64,000 nucleotides of DNA from Eleftheria terrae. Its GTDB lineage: Bacteria > Pseudomonadota > Gammaproteobacteria > Burkholderiales > Burkholderiaceae_C. The stretch is from assembly GCF_030419005.1 (NCBI RefSeq), contig NZ_CP106951.1, positions 1,178,001 to 1,242,000 of the forward strand. Reading direction: 5' to 3'. A program made the translations under genes and the position numbers. Below are positions 45,478-54,989 of this stretch, piece after piece (the stretch's first letter is position 1; the number at the start of each line of letters is the position of its first letter). The notes under the pieces were generated by a model that searched no databases, had not been told where the DNA came from, and worked only from the letters and a program-made list of their open reading frames with translations.

Positions 45478-46245
45478 ATGGATCTGGTTGCGGTTCTCGG
45501 CGGGTTCGCAGTGGGCGCCATCGTCGGCATGACGGGTGTCGGCGGTGGCTCGCTGATGACGCCGCTGCTGCTGTCGGTGTTCAAGCTGAATCCGGCCGTC
45601 GCGATCGGGACTGACCTGTGGTTTGCCGCCATCACGAAAAGCTCCGGCTCCCTCGCCCACCACCAGCACGGCCATGTCGACTACCGCATCACAGGCCTGA
45701 TGCTGGCGGGCAGCATCCCGGCCGCGGTGGGCACCGTGGCGCTGATGCACTTCACCGGCGTCACCAAGGGCTGGGCCAGCGCCCTGACGCTCTCGCTGGG
45801 CATCGCGCTGCTGCTCACGGCAGTGACGGTGGCGTTCAAGAAAACCTGGCATTCGGTCGCCTTGCGTCTGCAACGCTGGACGCCGGAGCATCGCAAGCCG
45901 CTGCTGACGGTGCTCGCCGGTCTGGTGCTGGGCGTGCTGGTGTCGCTCAGCTCCATTGGCGCCGGTGCCATCGGCGCAACCCTGATCCTCTTTCTCTACC
46001 CGCAGCTGGACGCCAAGCGGCTGGTGGGCACCGACATCGCCCACGCGGTGCCGCTGACCCTGGTGGCTGGCATCGGCCATGCGACGCTCGGCCATGTGGA
46101 GTGGGGCCTGCTGGGCGCACTGCTGGTGGGCTCCATCCCGGGCATCTGGCTGGGCGCACAACTCACTAGAAAAATGCCGGAACGCCTCGTCCGCACGCTG
46201 CTGTGCGGCTCGCTGGTGGCAGCCGGCCTGAAGGTCATTCACTGA
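45478..46245 (+). CDS. TauE/SafE-family sulfite/anion permease
   Basis: A 255-aa membrane protein with eight or so helices in two repeats, starting MDLVAVLGGFAVGAIVGMTGVGGGSL (the GxGGG signature of TauE/SafE) and repeating as SLSSIGAGAIGAT. Being first in the cys operon, nine bases before cysI, it may move sulfite or sulfate-related anions. AAAGG lies before the ATG. An AT-rich stretch upstream (45350-45415) holds a TATATA hexamer at 45400 and likely the operon promoter. Confidence 0.86.
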   Translation: MDLVAVLGGFAVGAIVGMTGVGGGSLMTPLLLSVFKLNPAVAIGTDLWFAAITKSSGSLAHHQHGHVDYRITGLMLAGSIPAAVGTVALMHFTGVTKGWASALTLSLGIALLLTAVTVAFKKTWHSVALRLQRWTPEHRKPLLTVLAGLVLGVLVSLSSIGAGAIGATLILFLYPQLDAKRLVGTDIAHAVPLTLVAGIGHATLGHVEWGLLGALLVGSIPGIWLGAQLTRKMPERLVRTLLCGSLVAAGLKVIH

Positions 46246-46254
46246 GAACCTACG

Positions 46255-47967
46255 ATGTATCAATACACCGAGTTCGACGATCGCTTCGTCAAGCAACGCG
46301 CCGCGCAATTCCGCGACCAGCTGGAGCGCAACCTCGCCGGCACGCTCAGCGAAGATGATTTCCGCGCGCTGCGCCTGCAGAACGGCTGGTACATCCAGCG
46401 CCATGCGCCGATGCTGCGCATCGCGGTGCCCTATGGCGAGCTGAGCACGCGCCAGTTGCGCAAGCTGGCCCACATCGCCCGCACCTATGACCGCGGCTAC
46501 GGCCACTTCACGACGCGGCAGAACATGCAGTTCAACTGGATCCCGCTGGACCGTGCCGCCGATGTGATGGACGAGCTGGCCGAGGTGCAGATGCACGGTA
46601 TCCAGACCTCGGGCAACTGCATCCGCAACATCACCAGCGATGCCTTCGCGGGCATCGCCCCGGACGAGCTCATCGATCCGCGGCCCTATTGCGAGATCCT
46701 GCGCCAGTGGTCGACGCTGCACCCCGAGTTCGCCTTCCTGCCCCGCAAGTTCAAGATCGCGGTGAGCGGGGCGGCCGAGGACCGCGCCGCCATCGCCTGG
46801 CACGACATCGGCCTGCAGCTGCTGCGCAACGAGGCCGGCGAGGTCGGCTTCAAGGTGCTGGCCGGCGGCGGCATGGGCCGCACGCCGATCACCGGCACGG
46901 TGGTGCGCGAGTTCCTGCCGTGGCAGCAGATCCTGGTCTTCATCGAGGCCATCGTGCGGGTCTACAACCGCTACGGCCGCCGCGACAACATGTACAAGGC
47001 CCGCATCAAGATCCTGGTGAAGGCCGAAGGCGAGCGCTTCATCAAGGCCGTGGAAGAAGAGTTCCTGCAGATCCTGGAGCATGACGTCGACGGCACCGCC
47101 CACCTGATCCCGCTCGAGGAACTGGACCGTGTGGCGCAGTACTTCGACGTGCCGGCCGGGGTGGAATTCAAGGCCGCCAACGACGCGCTCGGCAGCGCCG
47201 TGACCGACGCCCCGCCCGCCTACCAGCGCTGGCTGGAGCGCAATGTGCACCCGCATCGCTTCCCCGGCTACCGTGCCGTGACCCTCTCGCTCAAGCGAGT
47301 CGGCCAGGCGCCGGGCGACGTGACCGACGCGCAGATGGAAGCCGCAGCCGACATCGCCGACCGCTACAGCGCCGGCGAGATCCGTGTCAGCCATGACCAG
47401 AACCTGGTGCTGCCGTGGGTGCGCGAGTCCGACCTCTACGCCCTCTGGCAGGCGGCCCGCTCGGCCAGCTTCGCCACGCCCAACATCGGCCTGCTGACCG
47501 ACATGATCGCCTGCCCAGGTGGCGACTTCTGCGCCCTGGCCAATGCCCGTTCGATCCCGATCGCCGAAGCCATTGCAGAGCGCTACCAGGACCTGGACGA
47601 GTTGTACGACATCGGCGACATCGACGTGCACATGAGCGGCTGCATCAACTCCTGCGGCCACCACCATACCGGCCACATTGGCATCCTCGGCGTCGACAAG
47701 GACGGCTCCGAGTGGTACCAGATCACGCTGGGGGGCTCAGATGGCACGCATCAGAGCGGCGCCTCCGTCGCCGGCAAGGTGATCGGCCCGTCCTTCGCGG
47801 CCGACGAGGTGCCGGACGTCATCGAGGCGGTGGTGGAGACCTATCGCAGCCAGCGTGCCGCCAACGAGCGCTTCATCGATACCGTCAAGCGCATCGGGCT
47901 GGACCCGTTCAAGACGGCGACCAATGCGGTACGCCGCACCACCGGCCACAAGGCCCTGGCCGCCTGA
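46255..47967 (+). CDS. cysI: Sulfite reductase hemoprotein (CysI-type)
   Basis: This 570-aa siroheme-[4Fe-4S] enzyme reduces sulfite to sulfide. The cluster ligands are in CPGGDFCALA and GCINSCGHHHTGH near the C-terminus, and siroheme-binding Arg residues are in YGHFTTRQNMQFNW. No CysJ flavoprotein is nearby, so electrons probably come from ferredoxin, in line with fdxA and a ferredoxin reductase 4-6 kb downstream. Next gene begins 11 bases on. Confidence 0.94.
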   Translation: MYQYTEFDDRFVKQRAAQFRDQLERNLAGTLSEDDFRALRLQNGWYIQRHAPMLRIAVPYGELSTRQLRKLAHIARTYDRGYGHFTTRQNMQFNWIPLDRAADVMDELAEVQMHGIQTSGNCIRNITSDAFAGIAPDELIDPRPYCEILRQWSTLHPEFAFLPRKFKIAVSGAAEDRAAIAWHDIGLQLLRNEAGEVGFKVLAGGGMGRTPITGTVVREFLPWQQILVFIEAIVRVYNRYGRRDNMYKARIKILVKAEGERFIKAVEEEFLQILEHDVDGTAHLIPLEELDRVAQYFDVPAGVEFKAANDALGSAVTDAPPAYQRWLERNVHPHRFPGYRAVTLSLKRVGQAPGDVTDAQMEAAADIADRYSAGEIRVSHDQNLVLPWVRESDLYALWQAARSASFATPNIGLLTDMIACPGGDFCALANARSIPIAEAIAERYQDLDELYDIGDIDVHMSGCINSCGHHHTGHIGILGVDKDGSEWYQITLGGSDGTHQSGASVAGKVIGPSFAADEVPDVIEAVVETYRSQRAANERFIDTVKRIGLDPFKTATNAVRRTTGHKALAA

Positions 47968-47977
47968 GGAGAACGAC

Positions 47978-48463
47978 ATGGAATTCATCTCCGCCGCCAC
48001 CGACCGCTGGACACTGATCCCGGAAGACCGGCCGGTGACCCCGGCCGCCCACACGCTGCTGAGCTGGGCCCAATGGCGCCACATGCGCGAGCAGTGGCCC
48101 GCCGGGCTGCCAGTGGGCGTGTCCTTCCCGAACGATGCCGACATCGAGGTCCTGGCCGACGACCTGGCCCGGCTCGAGCTCGTCGTGCTGCACTTCCCCA
48201 AGTGGACCGATGGCCGCGCCTACAGCCAGGCGCGCCTGCTACGCAGCCGCTACCGCTACCGCGGCGAGATCCGCGGCACCGGCGACGTGGTGGTCGACAT
48301 GACGCCGCTGATGGCACGCACCGGCTTCGACACCGCCGTCCTGCGCGAAGGCCAGAGCGTGGAAGTCGCACAACGCACGCTCGGCTTCTTCCCGGCCTAC
48401 TACCAGGGCGACGTGCGGCAGCACCAGCCGCTGTTCGTGCGCAAGGACAAGGTGAACGCATGA
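47978..48463 (+). CDS. DUF934 protein of the cys operon
   Basis: The 161-aa protein belongs to DUF934, found between cysI and cysH in many beta- and gammaproteobacteria. Visible conserved parts are FPKWTDGRAYSQARLLRSRY and FFPAYYQGD. The biochemical role is not established; an assisting role in sulfite reduction is inferred from constant linkage. TGAGGAG precedes the ATG and the stop overlaps cysH by four bases (ATGA). Confidence 0.9.
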   Translation: MEFISAATDRWTLIPEDRPVTPAAHTLLSWAQWRHMREQWPAGLPVGVSFPNDADIEVLADDLARLELVVLHFPKWTDGRAYSQARLLRSRYRYRGEIRGTGDVVVDMTPLMARTGFDTAVLREGQSVEVAQRTLGFFPAYYQGDVRQHQPLFVRKDKVNA

Positions 48464-49212
48464 ACGCGATCTCGCTGTACGCCCGCCCCTCGGTCGATTT
48501 CGCCGCCAAGCTCGCCCACACCCAGGCGCTGCTGCAGGCGGCGGCCAGCCAGCATGCCGGCACGGTGGTCCAGGCCACCAGCCTGGGCGCCGAGGACATG
48601 GTGCTGACCGACCTGATCGCCCGCGAGCGCATCGGCATTGCTGTCGGTACGCTGGAAACCGGCGCGCTGCATGCCGAGACCGTGGCGCTGATCGAGCGCA
48701 TCGAGCAGCGCTATGGCCTGGCGGTGGAGGTGTACCGGCCGGTGGCGGAATCGGTGGTGCACTTCGTCGACCGGCATGGCGACAAGGCCATGTACGAGAG
48801 CATCGACCTGCGCAAGCAGTGCTGTGGCATCCGCAAGCTCGAGCCGCTGGCCCGCATGCTGAAGGGCCGCAGCGCCTGGGTCACCGGCCTGCGGCGCGAG
48901 CAGTCGGCCAACCGCGGGGTGGTGCCCTTCAGCGAGGCCGACGACCAGGGTCGCATCAAGTTCAACCCGCTGGCCGACTGGACCTGGAACGACGTGTGGC
49001 ACTACATCGCCACCTACGAGGTGCCCTACAACCCGCTGCACGACCAGTTCTATCCCAGCATCGGCTGCGCCCCGTGCACCCGCGCGATCGCCGTCGGAGA
49101 AGATTTCCGCGCCGGCCGCTGGTGGTGGGAAGATGAAAAAGCCAAGGAATGCGGGCTGCACGTCAAGCAAGACGCACCCGCTGCCGTTTCGATCATTGGA
49201 GCCCGAGCATGA
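48460..49212 (+). CDS. cysH: Assimilatory adenylyl-sulfate (APS) reductase
   Basis: The 250-aa reductase converts APS to sulfite using thioredoxin. The Cys pair in LRKQCCGIRK and the later CAPC pair in GCAPCTRA bind a [4Fe-4S] cluster, which marks APS rather than PAPS reductases. That fits the lack of an APS kinase (CysC) in the operon. The start overlaps the DUF934 stop and the end overlaps cysD by four bases (ATGA). Confidence 0.94.
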   Translation: MNAISLYARPSVDFAAKLAHTQALLQAAASQHAGTVVQATSLGAEDMVLTDLIARERIGIAVGTLETGALHAETVALIERIEQRYGLAVEVYRPVAESVVHFVDRHGDKAMYESIDLRKQCCGIRKLEPLARMLKGRSAWVTGLRREQSANRGVVPFSEADDQGRIKFNPLADWTWNDVWHYIATYEVPYNPLHDQFYPSIGCAPCTRAIAVGEDFRAGRWWWEDEKAKECGLHVKQDAPAAVSIIGARA

Positions 49213-50168
49213 ACGCCCCTGTGAGCGTCAACCAACTGCTGCCCGAACTGGACCGCCGACATCTTGACTGGCTGGAGGAAGAAGCCATCTTCATCCTGCG
49301 CGAGACGGTGGCCGCCTTCGAGCGCCCTGCCCTGCTGTTCTCGGGCGGGAAGGACTCCTGCGTGGTGCTGCGCCTGGCCGAGAAGGCCTTCAAGAACAGC
49401 CTGGGCCAGGGCCAGTTCAAAGGCCGCCTGCCCTTCCCGCTGCTGCACGTGGACACCGGCCACAACTTCCCCGAGGTGATCGAGTTCCGCGACCGCCGCA
49501 TCGCCGAGATGGGTGAGCGCCTGGTGGTGGGCCACCTCGAAGACTCCATCAAGCGCGGCACCGTGCGCCTGTCGCACCCGCTGGAGTCGCGCAACGGACA
49601 CCAGACGGTGGCCCTGCTGGAAGCGATCGAGGAACATCGCTTCGACCTGCTGATCGGCGGCGCCCGCCGCGATGAAGAGAAGGCCCGCGCCAAGGAGCGC
49701 ATCTTCTCGCACCGCGACAGCTTTGGCCAATGGCAGCCCAAGGAGCAGCGGCCCGAGCTGTGGACGCTGTTCAACACCCGCATCAAGCCGGGCGAGCACA
49801 TGCGTGCCTTCCCCATCAGCAACTGGACCGAGCTGGACGTGTGGCTCTACATCGCCCGCGAGAACATCCCGCTGCCCCACATCTACTACGCCCACGACCG
49901 CCAGGTGGTGCGCCGCAAGGGCCTGTTGGTGCCGGTGACCGAGGTCACGCCCGTGGAAGCCGGCGAGGCCGCCGAGACGGTGCAGGTGCGCTTCCGCACG
50001 GTGGGTGACATGACCTGCACCTGCCCGGTGGAGAGCGACGCCGCCACGCCAGCCGAGATCGTGGCCGAGACCCTCACCGTCACGGTGAGCGAACGCGGCG
50101 CCACCCGCATGGACGACCGCACCTCCGACGCTTCGATGGAGCGCCGCAAGAAAGAAGGGTATTTCTGA
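49209..50168 (+). CDS. cysD: Sulfate adenylyltransferase subunit 2
   Basis: CysD joins sulfate to ATP to form APS, driven by CysN GTPase. The 319-aa protein has the PP-loop SGGKDSCVVLRL (residues 45-56) and the characteristic end RRKKEGYF. It overlaps cysH (ATGA) and cysN (TGATG), so the three are stoichiometrically coupled. Confidence 0.95.
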   Translation: MNAPVSVNQLLPELDRRHLDWLEEEAIFILRETVAAFERPALLFSGGKDSCVVLRLAEKAFKNSLGQGQFKGRLPFPLLHVDTGHNFPEVIEFRDRRIAEMGERLVVGHLEDSIKRGTVRLSHPLESRNGHQTVALLEAIEEHRFDLLIGGARRDEEKARAKERIFSHRDSFGQWQPKEQRPELWTLFNTRIKPGEHMRAFPISNWTELDVWLYIARENIPLPHIYYAHDRQVVRRKGLLVPVTEVTPVEAGEAAETVQVRFRTVGDMTCTCPVESDAATPAEIVAETLTVTVSERGATRMDDRTSDASMERRKKEGYF

Positions 50169-51472
50169 TGTCTGCCGCCGTTCACACCACCAGCCCGGTC
50201 GCACAAGAGGCTGACCACCGCGCCCTGCGTTTCCTGACCGCCGGCAGCGTCGATGATGGCAAGAGCACCCTGATCGGCCGCCTGCTGTTCGACAGCCGCG
50301 CCATCCTGGCCGACCAGCTCGACACGCTGGAGCGGCGTGCCGCCGGCCAGCCTATCGACCTCTCGCTGCTGACCGACGGCCTGGAGGCCGAGCGGGAGCA
50401 AGGCATCACGATCGACGTCGCCTACCGCTACTTCGCCACCAAGACGCGCAAGTTCATCATTGCCGACGCACCGGGCCACGAGCAGTACACCCGCAACATG
50501 GTGACCGCCGCTGCGGGCAGCGATGCAGCCGTGGTGCTGGTCGACATCACCAAGCTCGACACCACGGCGCAAGCGGTGGCCCTGCTGCCGCAGACCCGCC
50601 GGCATGCGCTGCTGGCCCACCTGCTGCGGGTGCCGAGCATCGTCTTTGCAGTGAACAAGCTCGATGCCGTCGCCGACCCGGCGCCGGCCTTCGATGCGGT
50701 GCGCCGGGCACTGCTGGCCTTCTGCGAGCAGGCCGGCATCCAGGTGGCCGGCATCATCCCGGTCTCTGCGCTGCGCGGCGACAACGTCACCACGCCACTG
50801 CAGGCCGACTGGTACCAGGGCCCTTCGCTGCTGCAGCTGCTTGAGTCGCTGCCGACGACGCAGGAGCGCAAGACCGGCCAGCTGCTGCTGCCCGTCCAGT
50901 ACGTGGCCCGCGAAGGCGAAGGCACCGGCAACCAGCCGCGCACGCTGTGGGGCCGCATCGCGCACGGCAGCGTGAAGGCGGGCGACCAGGTGCAGCTGTT
51001 CCCCAGCGGCGAGCTCGCCACCGTGGCCGAGGTGCGCCGCGCTGGCGAGGTGGTGGACGCCTGCGTTGCCGGTGAATCGGCCGGCGTGGTGCTGGACCGC
51101 CAGCTCGACGTGTCGCGCGGCGACTGGATCGGCAGCCCCCAGTCCATCAGCGCCAGCAACCGCTTCGCCGCCACGCTGGCCTGGCTGGACACCGAGCCAG
51201 CGGTGGTCGGGCGCAAGTACTGGGTGCGCCATGGCAACCGCTGGGTGCAGGCGCGCATTGCCAGCATCGAAAGCCGGCTGGACATCCACAGCCTGCAGGC
51301 CAGCGAAGCACATGAGCTGGCCGTCAATGACATCGGCAACGTCGTCATCGAGACCCAGCAGCCACTGCCGGTCGAGTCCTACCAGGACAACCGGGTGGGC
51401 GGCGCGCTGATCATCGTGGATCCGACCAGCAACCGCACCAGCGGCGCCTTGCTGGTCCAGGCAGCCCGCTGA
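50168..51472 (+). CDS. cysN: Sulfate adenylyltransferase subunit 1 (GTPase)
   Basis: CysN is an EF-Tu-like GTPase that powers CysD. The 434-aa protein shows P-loop GSVDDGKST, G3 DAPGHEQY and G4 NKLD. Length shows it is CysN alone, without the CysC kinase fusion. It starts on the last base of the cysD stop. Confidence 0.95.
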   Translation: MSAAVHTTSPVAQEADHRALRFLTAGSVDDGKSTLIGRLLFDSRAILADQLDTLERRAAGQPIDLSLLTDGLEAEREQGITIDVAYRYFATKTRKFIIADAPGHEQYTRNMVTAAAGSDAAVVLVDITKLDTTAQAVALLPQTRRHALLAHLLRVPSIVFAVNKLDAVADPAPAFDAVRRALLAFCEQAGIQVAGIIPVSALRGDNVTTPLQADWYQGPSLLQLLESLPTTQERKTGQLLLPVQYVAREGEGTGNQPRTLWGRIAHGSVKAGDQVQLFPSGELATVAEVRRAGEVVDACVAGESAGVVLDRQLDVSRGDWIGSPQSISASNRFAATLAWLDTEPAVVGRKYWVRHGNRWVQARIASIESRLDIHSLQASEAHELAVNDIGNVVIETQQPLPVESYQDNRVGGALIIVDPTSNRTSGALLVQAAR

Positions 51473-51492
51473 AACGGGCCGGGGGCGTGGGC

Positions 51493-52269
51493 ATGGGCAA
51501 GGTCGTCTTCATCGGCGCGGGGCCCGGGGCGGCCGACCTCATCACGCTGCGCGGCGCGCGCCTGCTCGCCCAGGCCGATGTCGTGTTGTTCGATGCCCTC
51601 ACCGATCCGGCCCTGCGCGAGCTGGCGCCCCAGGCCCGCTGGCTGGATGTGGGCAAGCGCGGCTTCGCCGACAGCACCGGCCAGGCCTTGATCAACGCCC
51701 TGCTGGTGCGCCATGCGCGCGAACATGCCCTGGTCGTGCGCCTGAAGGGCGGCGATCCGAGCGTCTTCGGGCGGCTGGAGGAAGAGCTGGCTGCCGTCGC
51801 CACGGCCGGCCTCGCGGCTGAAGTGGTGCCTGGCGTCACGGCCGCGCTGGCCGCCGCGGCGGGCACCCGCCGTCCGCTCACGCGGCGTGGTGGCGGGCGC
51901 AGCGTGAGCCTGGCCACCGCGATGACACGCAGCGGCGAACTGCATGCCAGCCGCAGCGCCGACACCGAGGTGTTCTACATGGCGGGCAAGCAGCTGGCCG
52001 CGCTCTCCCGCCGCCTGCAGGAGGCTGGCTGGCCGGCCGACACACCCGCCAGCGTGGTGTCGCGTGCCGGCTGGCCCGACCAGTTGCAGAGCGACCACAC
52101 GGTGGAGCAACTCGTGCAGGCCGGCGTGCTGCATGCCGGGCGCCCCACCGTGGTGGTGGTGGGGGCCGGCGCGACCCCGCTGCCCGCGGCCGAGGGCCAG
52201 CCTGGCGAGCCGGCCGCCTGCGAGGTCATTGCGCCGCATCAAGCCCCCGAGAAAACCCTCAAGCCTTAA
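51493..52269 (+). CDS. cobA: Uroporphyrinogen-III C-methyltransferase (SUMT)
   Basis: SUMT makes precorrin-2, the precursor of the siroheme needed by CysI. The 258-aa protein has [18 protein letters not shown] at the N-terminus, [18 protein letters not shown] and [11 protein letters not shown], all SAM-binding hallmarks. It is the methyltransferase alone; the dehydrogenase/ferrochelatase part of CysG is absent. ATG 51493 or GTG 51487 could be the start. It follows cysN by 20 bases, presumably same operon. Confidence 0.92.
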   Translation: MGKVVFIGAGPGAADLITLRGARLLAQADVVLFDALTDPALRELAPQARWLDVGKRGFADSTGQALINALLVRHAREHALVVRLKGGDPSVFGRLEEELAAVATAGLAAEVVPGVTAALAAAAGTRRPLTRRGGGRSVSLATAMTRSGELHASRSADTEVFYMAGKQLAALSRRLQEAGWPADTPASVVSRAGWPDQLQSDHTVEQLVQAGVLHAGRPTVVVVGAGATPLPAAEGQPGEPAACEVIAPHQAPEKTLKP

Positions 52270-52387
52270 AATCGGCCGCTCGATTTCCCGCGCGGCGCGC
52301 CGGCCCGGCCGGCACGTCCGGGGCCCCACGCCAAAGCGCCCCCAGTGGCGCCCGCCAGAACAACTGTCAACCACAGACGAGACCCGT

Positions 52388-52711
52388 ATGACTCACGTAG
52401 TGACCGAGGCCTGCATCCGCTGCAAGTACACCGATTGTGTGGACGTGTGCCCGGTGGACTGTTTCCGGGAGGGCCCCAATTTCCTGGCCATCGATCCGGA
52501 CGAGTGCATCGACTGCGCGGTGTGCATCCCCGAGTGCCCGGTCAACGCGATCCTGCCGGAGGAAGACGTGCCGGGTGACCAGCAGCATTTCATCCAGCTG
52601 AATGCGGACCTGGCCAAACAATGGCCCAGCATCACCAAGCGCAAGGCCGCCCTGCCCGACGCCGAGGAGTGGAAGGACAAGACCGGCAAGCTGCCCGAGC
52701 TGCAGCGCTGA
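52388..52711 (+). CDS. fdxA: 7Fe ferredoxin FdxA
   Basis: The 107-aa ferredoxin has the ligand sets [18 protein letters not shown] (first cluster) and [13 protein letters not shown] (second), the pattern of the [3Fe-4S][4Fe-4S] FdxA group, followed by the usual C-terminal helical tail ([18 protein letters not shown]). It can carry electrons from the ferredoxin reductase just downstream, possibly to sulfite reductase. Confidence 0.94.
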   Translation: MTHVVTEACIRCKYTDCVDVCPVDCFREGPNFLAIDPDECIDCAVCIPECPVNAILPEEDVPGDQQHFIQLNADLAKQWPSITKRKAALPDAEEWKDKTGKLPELQR

Positions 52712-52741
52712 GCCGCATCGGTGTCCGCCCCCATGGAGCCG

Positions 52742-53869
52742 ATGTCCGACGCCCCGCCGACCACCGGCGCTGTCAGCGCGCATGAGCCCGGCCCGGGCAG
52801 CGGCGACGCCCGCCCGGCCCCCATCGAGGCCGATGCCGTCATCGTGGGCGCCGGCCCGGTGGGCCTGTTCCAGGTGTTCGAGCTGGGCCTGCTGGAAATC
52901 AAGGCGCATGTCATTGACTCGCTCGGCTACCCTGGCGGTCAGTGCATCGAGCTGTATCCCGACAAGCCGATCTACGACATTCCCGCGGTCCCGGCGTGCA
53001 CCGGCCGCGAGCTGACAGAACGCCTGCTGCAGCAGATCGAGCCGTTTGGCGCCACCCTGCATCTGGGCCAGGAAGTGGCGGCCCTGGACCGACGCGAGGA
53101 CGGTCGCTTCGACCTCGAGACCTCTCGCGGCAGCCGGTTCATCGCCAAGACCGTGTTCATCGCGGCGGGCGTCGGTGCCTTCCAGCCGCGCACGCTGAAG
53201 GTGGAAGGCATCGAGGCCTACGCGGAGCGGCAGCTGTTCTACCGCGTGCGCAGTCCTTCCCAGTTTGCCGGCAAGCACTTGGTCATCATCGGTGGCGGCG
53301 ACTCCGCCCTGGATTGGGCGCTCAACTTCGCGCAAGACGGGCCACAGCAGGCAGCCAGCGTCATCCTGATCCACCGACGCGACGACTTCCGTGCCGCGCC
53401 GGCCTCGGTATCGCGCATGCGCGCCTTGTGCGACGAGCACCGCATGCAGCTCATCATCGGCCAGGCCACCGGCATCGAGGAGCGTGACGGCCGGCTCACC
53501 GGATTGAAGGTCACCGGCAGCGACGGCGTGACCCGCATCGTGCCGCTGGAGATGCTCCTGGTGTTCTTCGGCCTGAGCCCGCGACTGGGCCCGATCGCCC
53601 ATTGGGGGCTCGAACTCGAACGCCGCCAAGTGGTGGTGGACACCGAGAAGTTCGAAACCAGCGTGCCGGGCATTTTCGCGGTGGGGGACATCAACACCTA
53701 CCCGGGCAAGAAGAAGCTCATCCTGTCCGGTTTCCACGAAGCAGCACTGGCGGCTTTTGGTGCGGCCCCCTATGTGTTCCCCGACAAGCGGGTGCAGCTG
53801 CAATACACCACCACCAGTCCGAAGCTGCACAAGGTGCTCGGTGTGGAAACACCGGTATTCGACGACTGA
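52742..53869 (+). CDS. Ferredoxin--NADP+ reductase, thioredoxin-reductase-like
   Basis: A 375-aa FAD/NAD(P)H flavoprotein: [16 protein letters not shown] (FAD site), [16 protein letters not shown] (NADPH site) and [18 protein letters not shown] near the C-terminus. It lacks the redox CxxC of thioredoxin reductase, which is the mark of the TrxR-like FNR group. It is 30 bases downstream of fdxA and probably its redox partner. Alternative starts are 52721 (GTG) and 52733; the first ~35 residues are variable. Confidence 0.87.
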   Translation: MSDAPPTTGAVSAHEPGPGSGDARPAPIEADAVIVGAGPVGLFQVFELGLLEIKAHVIDSLGYPGGQCIELYPDKPIYDIPAVPACTGRELTERLLQQIEPFGATLHLGQEVAALDRREDGRFDLETSRGSRFIAKTVFIAAGVGAFQPRTLKVEGIEAYAERQLFYRVRSPSQFAGKHLVIIGGGDSALDWALNFAQDGPQQAASVILIHRRDDFRAAPASVSRMRALCDEHRMQLIIGQATGIEERDGRLTGLKVTGSDGVTRIVPLEMLLVFFGLSPRLGPIAHWGLELERRQVVVDTEKFETSVPGIFAVGDINTYPGKKKLILSGFHEAALAAFGAAPYVFPDKRVQLQYTTTSPKLHKVLGVETPVFDD

Positions 53870-54141
53870 GCCAGCGGCCCGTGCCTCCCGGCCTGACCGC
53901 GCCCCGCCTGGCGCGGCGCTCCAGTGCCCAGCGCTGTGGTGCAGCGGCCCGCTGTGCCCCCGGTGGCGCCCCGCTGCGGTTCGGCCGCGCGTTCCTGGTG
54001 GCGCTACGGGCAGTGAATGAAGCGATGGAGAGGCGGGGAAACGGCTCGCCGACTTCGCTCCTGCTCCACGCTGGCCCGATCCGGCACGGTGAAGCGCGGT
54101 ACTTCGGGAGGGCGATCACCGGCGCTGCTGCAACGCCGGCA

Positions 54142-54477
54142 TCAGCCGATCAAGTGACCGGTCAAAGGCCGGCGCGCCGCGGCGGTTTCGGCGTGACTTG
54201 GCTTCGCGATCAGCTGGAACTGCAGTTGGGCGCTCCGGCTCAGCACCTCCAGCTCTCGGGCCTGCTGTGACAGGCCGAGCAGGTTCGCGCGAATGCGATG
54301 CACGATCGCAAGATGCTCCCGAGACAGTGCCAGCGTTGCTTCTGCGTACCGGGAGTCGCCCCCGGCCTCGCGCAGACGCAAGACACGCTGCTCGCACACC
54401 GCCGCCCGGCCCTCGGCCGCGATGACAATGGCATCCAGTGTGCCGTCACGCTCTCCTACCTCGCTGCCGTCGAGCAT
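54142..54477 (-). CDS. Hypothetical 111-aa helical protein
   Basis: The product starts MLDGSEVGERDGTLDAIVIA, is rich in Ala/Leu/Arg/Glu, and looks like one or two long helices (LALSREHLAIVHRIRANLL ... QARELEVLSRSAQLQF). No signal peptide or known motif. AAGG lies about 11 bases before ATG 54477. It is next to no obvious partner. The frame stays open to 54693, but that part is less protein-like. Confidence 0.5.
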   Translation of the reverse strand: MLDGSEVGERDGTLDAIVIAAEGRAAVCEQRVLRLREAGGDSRYAEATLALSREHLAIVHRIRANLLGLSQQARELEVLSRSAQLQFQLIAKPSHAETAAARRPLTGHLIG

Positions 54478-54803
54478 ACAACCGTGCCTTTCTACGGCTT
54501 GAAGTTGTCGGGCGAGTATAGGTAGTCTGCCGGCCTGATCAAAGCGCGTGGATGCAAGGAACGGGGGTGATTCCCCGCCACTTGCGCGCCGGCCGCCCGC
54601 CCACGACGGCGCGCAAGGCGCGCCCAGGATGAGCGCCGCCACGGAGAAGTTGCGATGGCCGGCACCGGACGCCAGCGGCGCGGACGCCGGCACCGAAAGC
54701 GCTTGACCGGCATCAGCACTTTCGCCACAGGCCAGGCCGGCCGCTTCTTCTTGCTGCGAGGCGCTGGCTAGAATGCGGCCCGCACATCAGCACCGCTGAT
54801 GGC

Positions 54804-54918
54804 ACTTGCTGGGGGTGCTGGCCTGGTCGGGCCGGCTGAGAAAAACCCTTTGAACCTGATTGAGCCCGCCGGAACGTTCACCTGGCAGGCCCGAGGTAAT
54901 CCTCGCGCAGGGAAGCTG
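54804..54918 (+). ncRNA. TPP (THI-element) riboswitch
   Basis: The conserved strings appear in order: GGGGGTGC (54811-54818), GGCTGAGA (54834-54841), ACCC then TTTGAACCTGAT (54845-54860), and GGTAATCCTCGCGCAGGGAAG (54894-54914). This is the thiamin pyrophosphate sensor. It precedes the TonB-dependent receptor gene by about 70 bases; TPP binding would normally shut that gene. A TAGAAT hexamer at 54769-54774 is a possible -10 for the transcript. Confidence 0.92.
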
Positions 54919-54989
54919 TTGGCATCCACGGCCCGCATCAGTCGCCGCCGTGGCCGACCTCTCCCCTGCCATCGAACAAGGACTGCACG

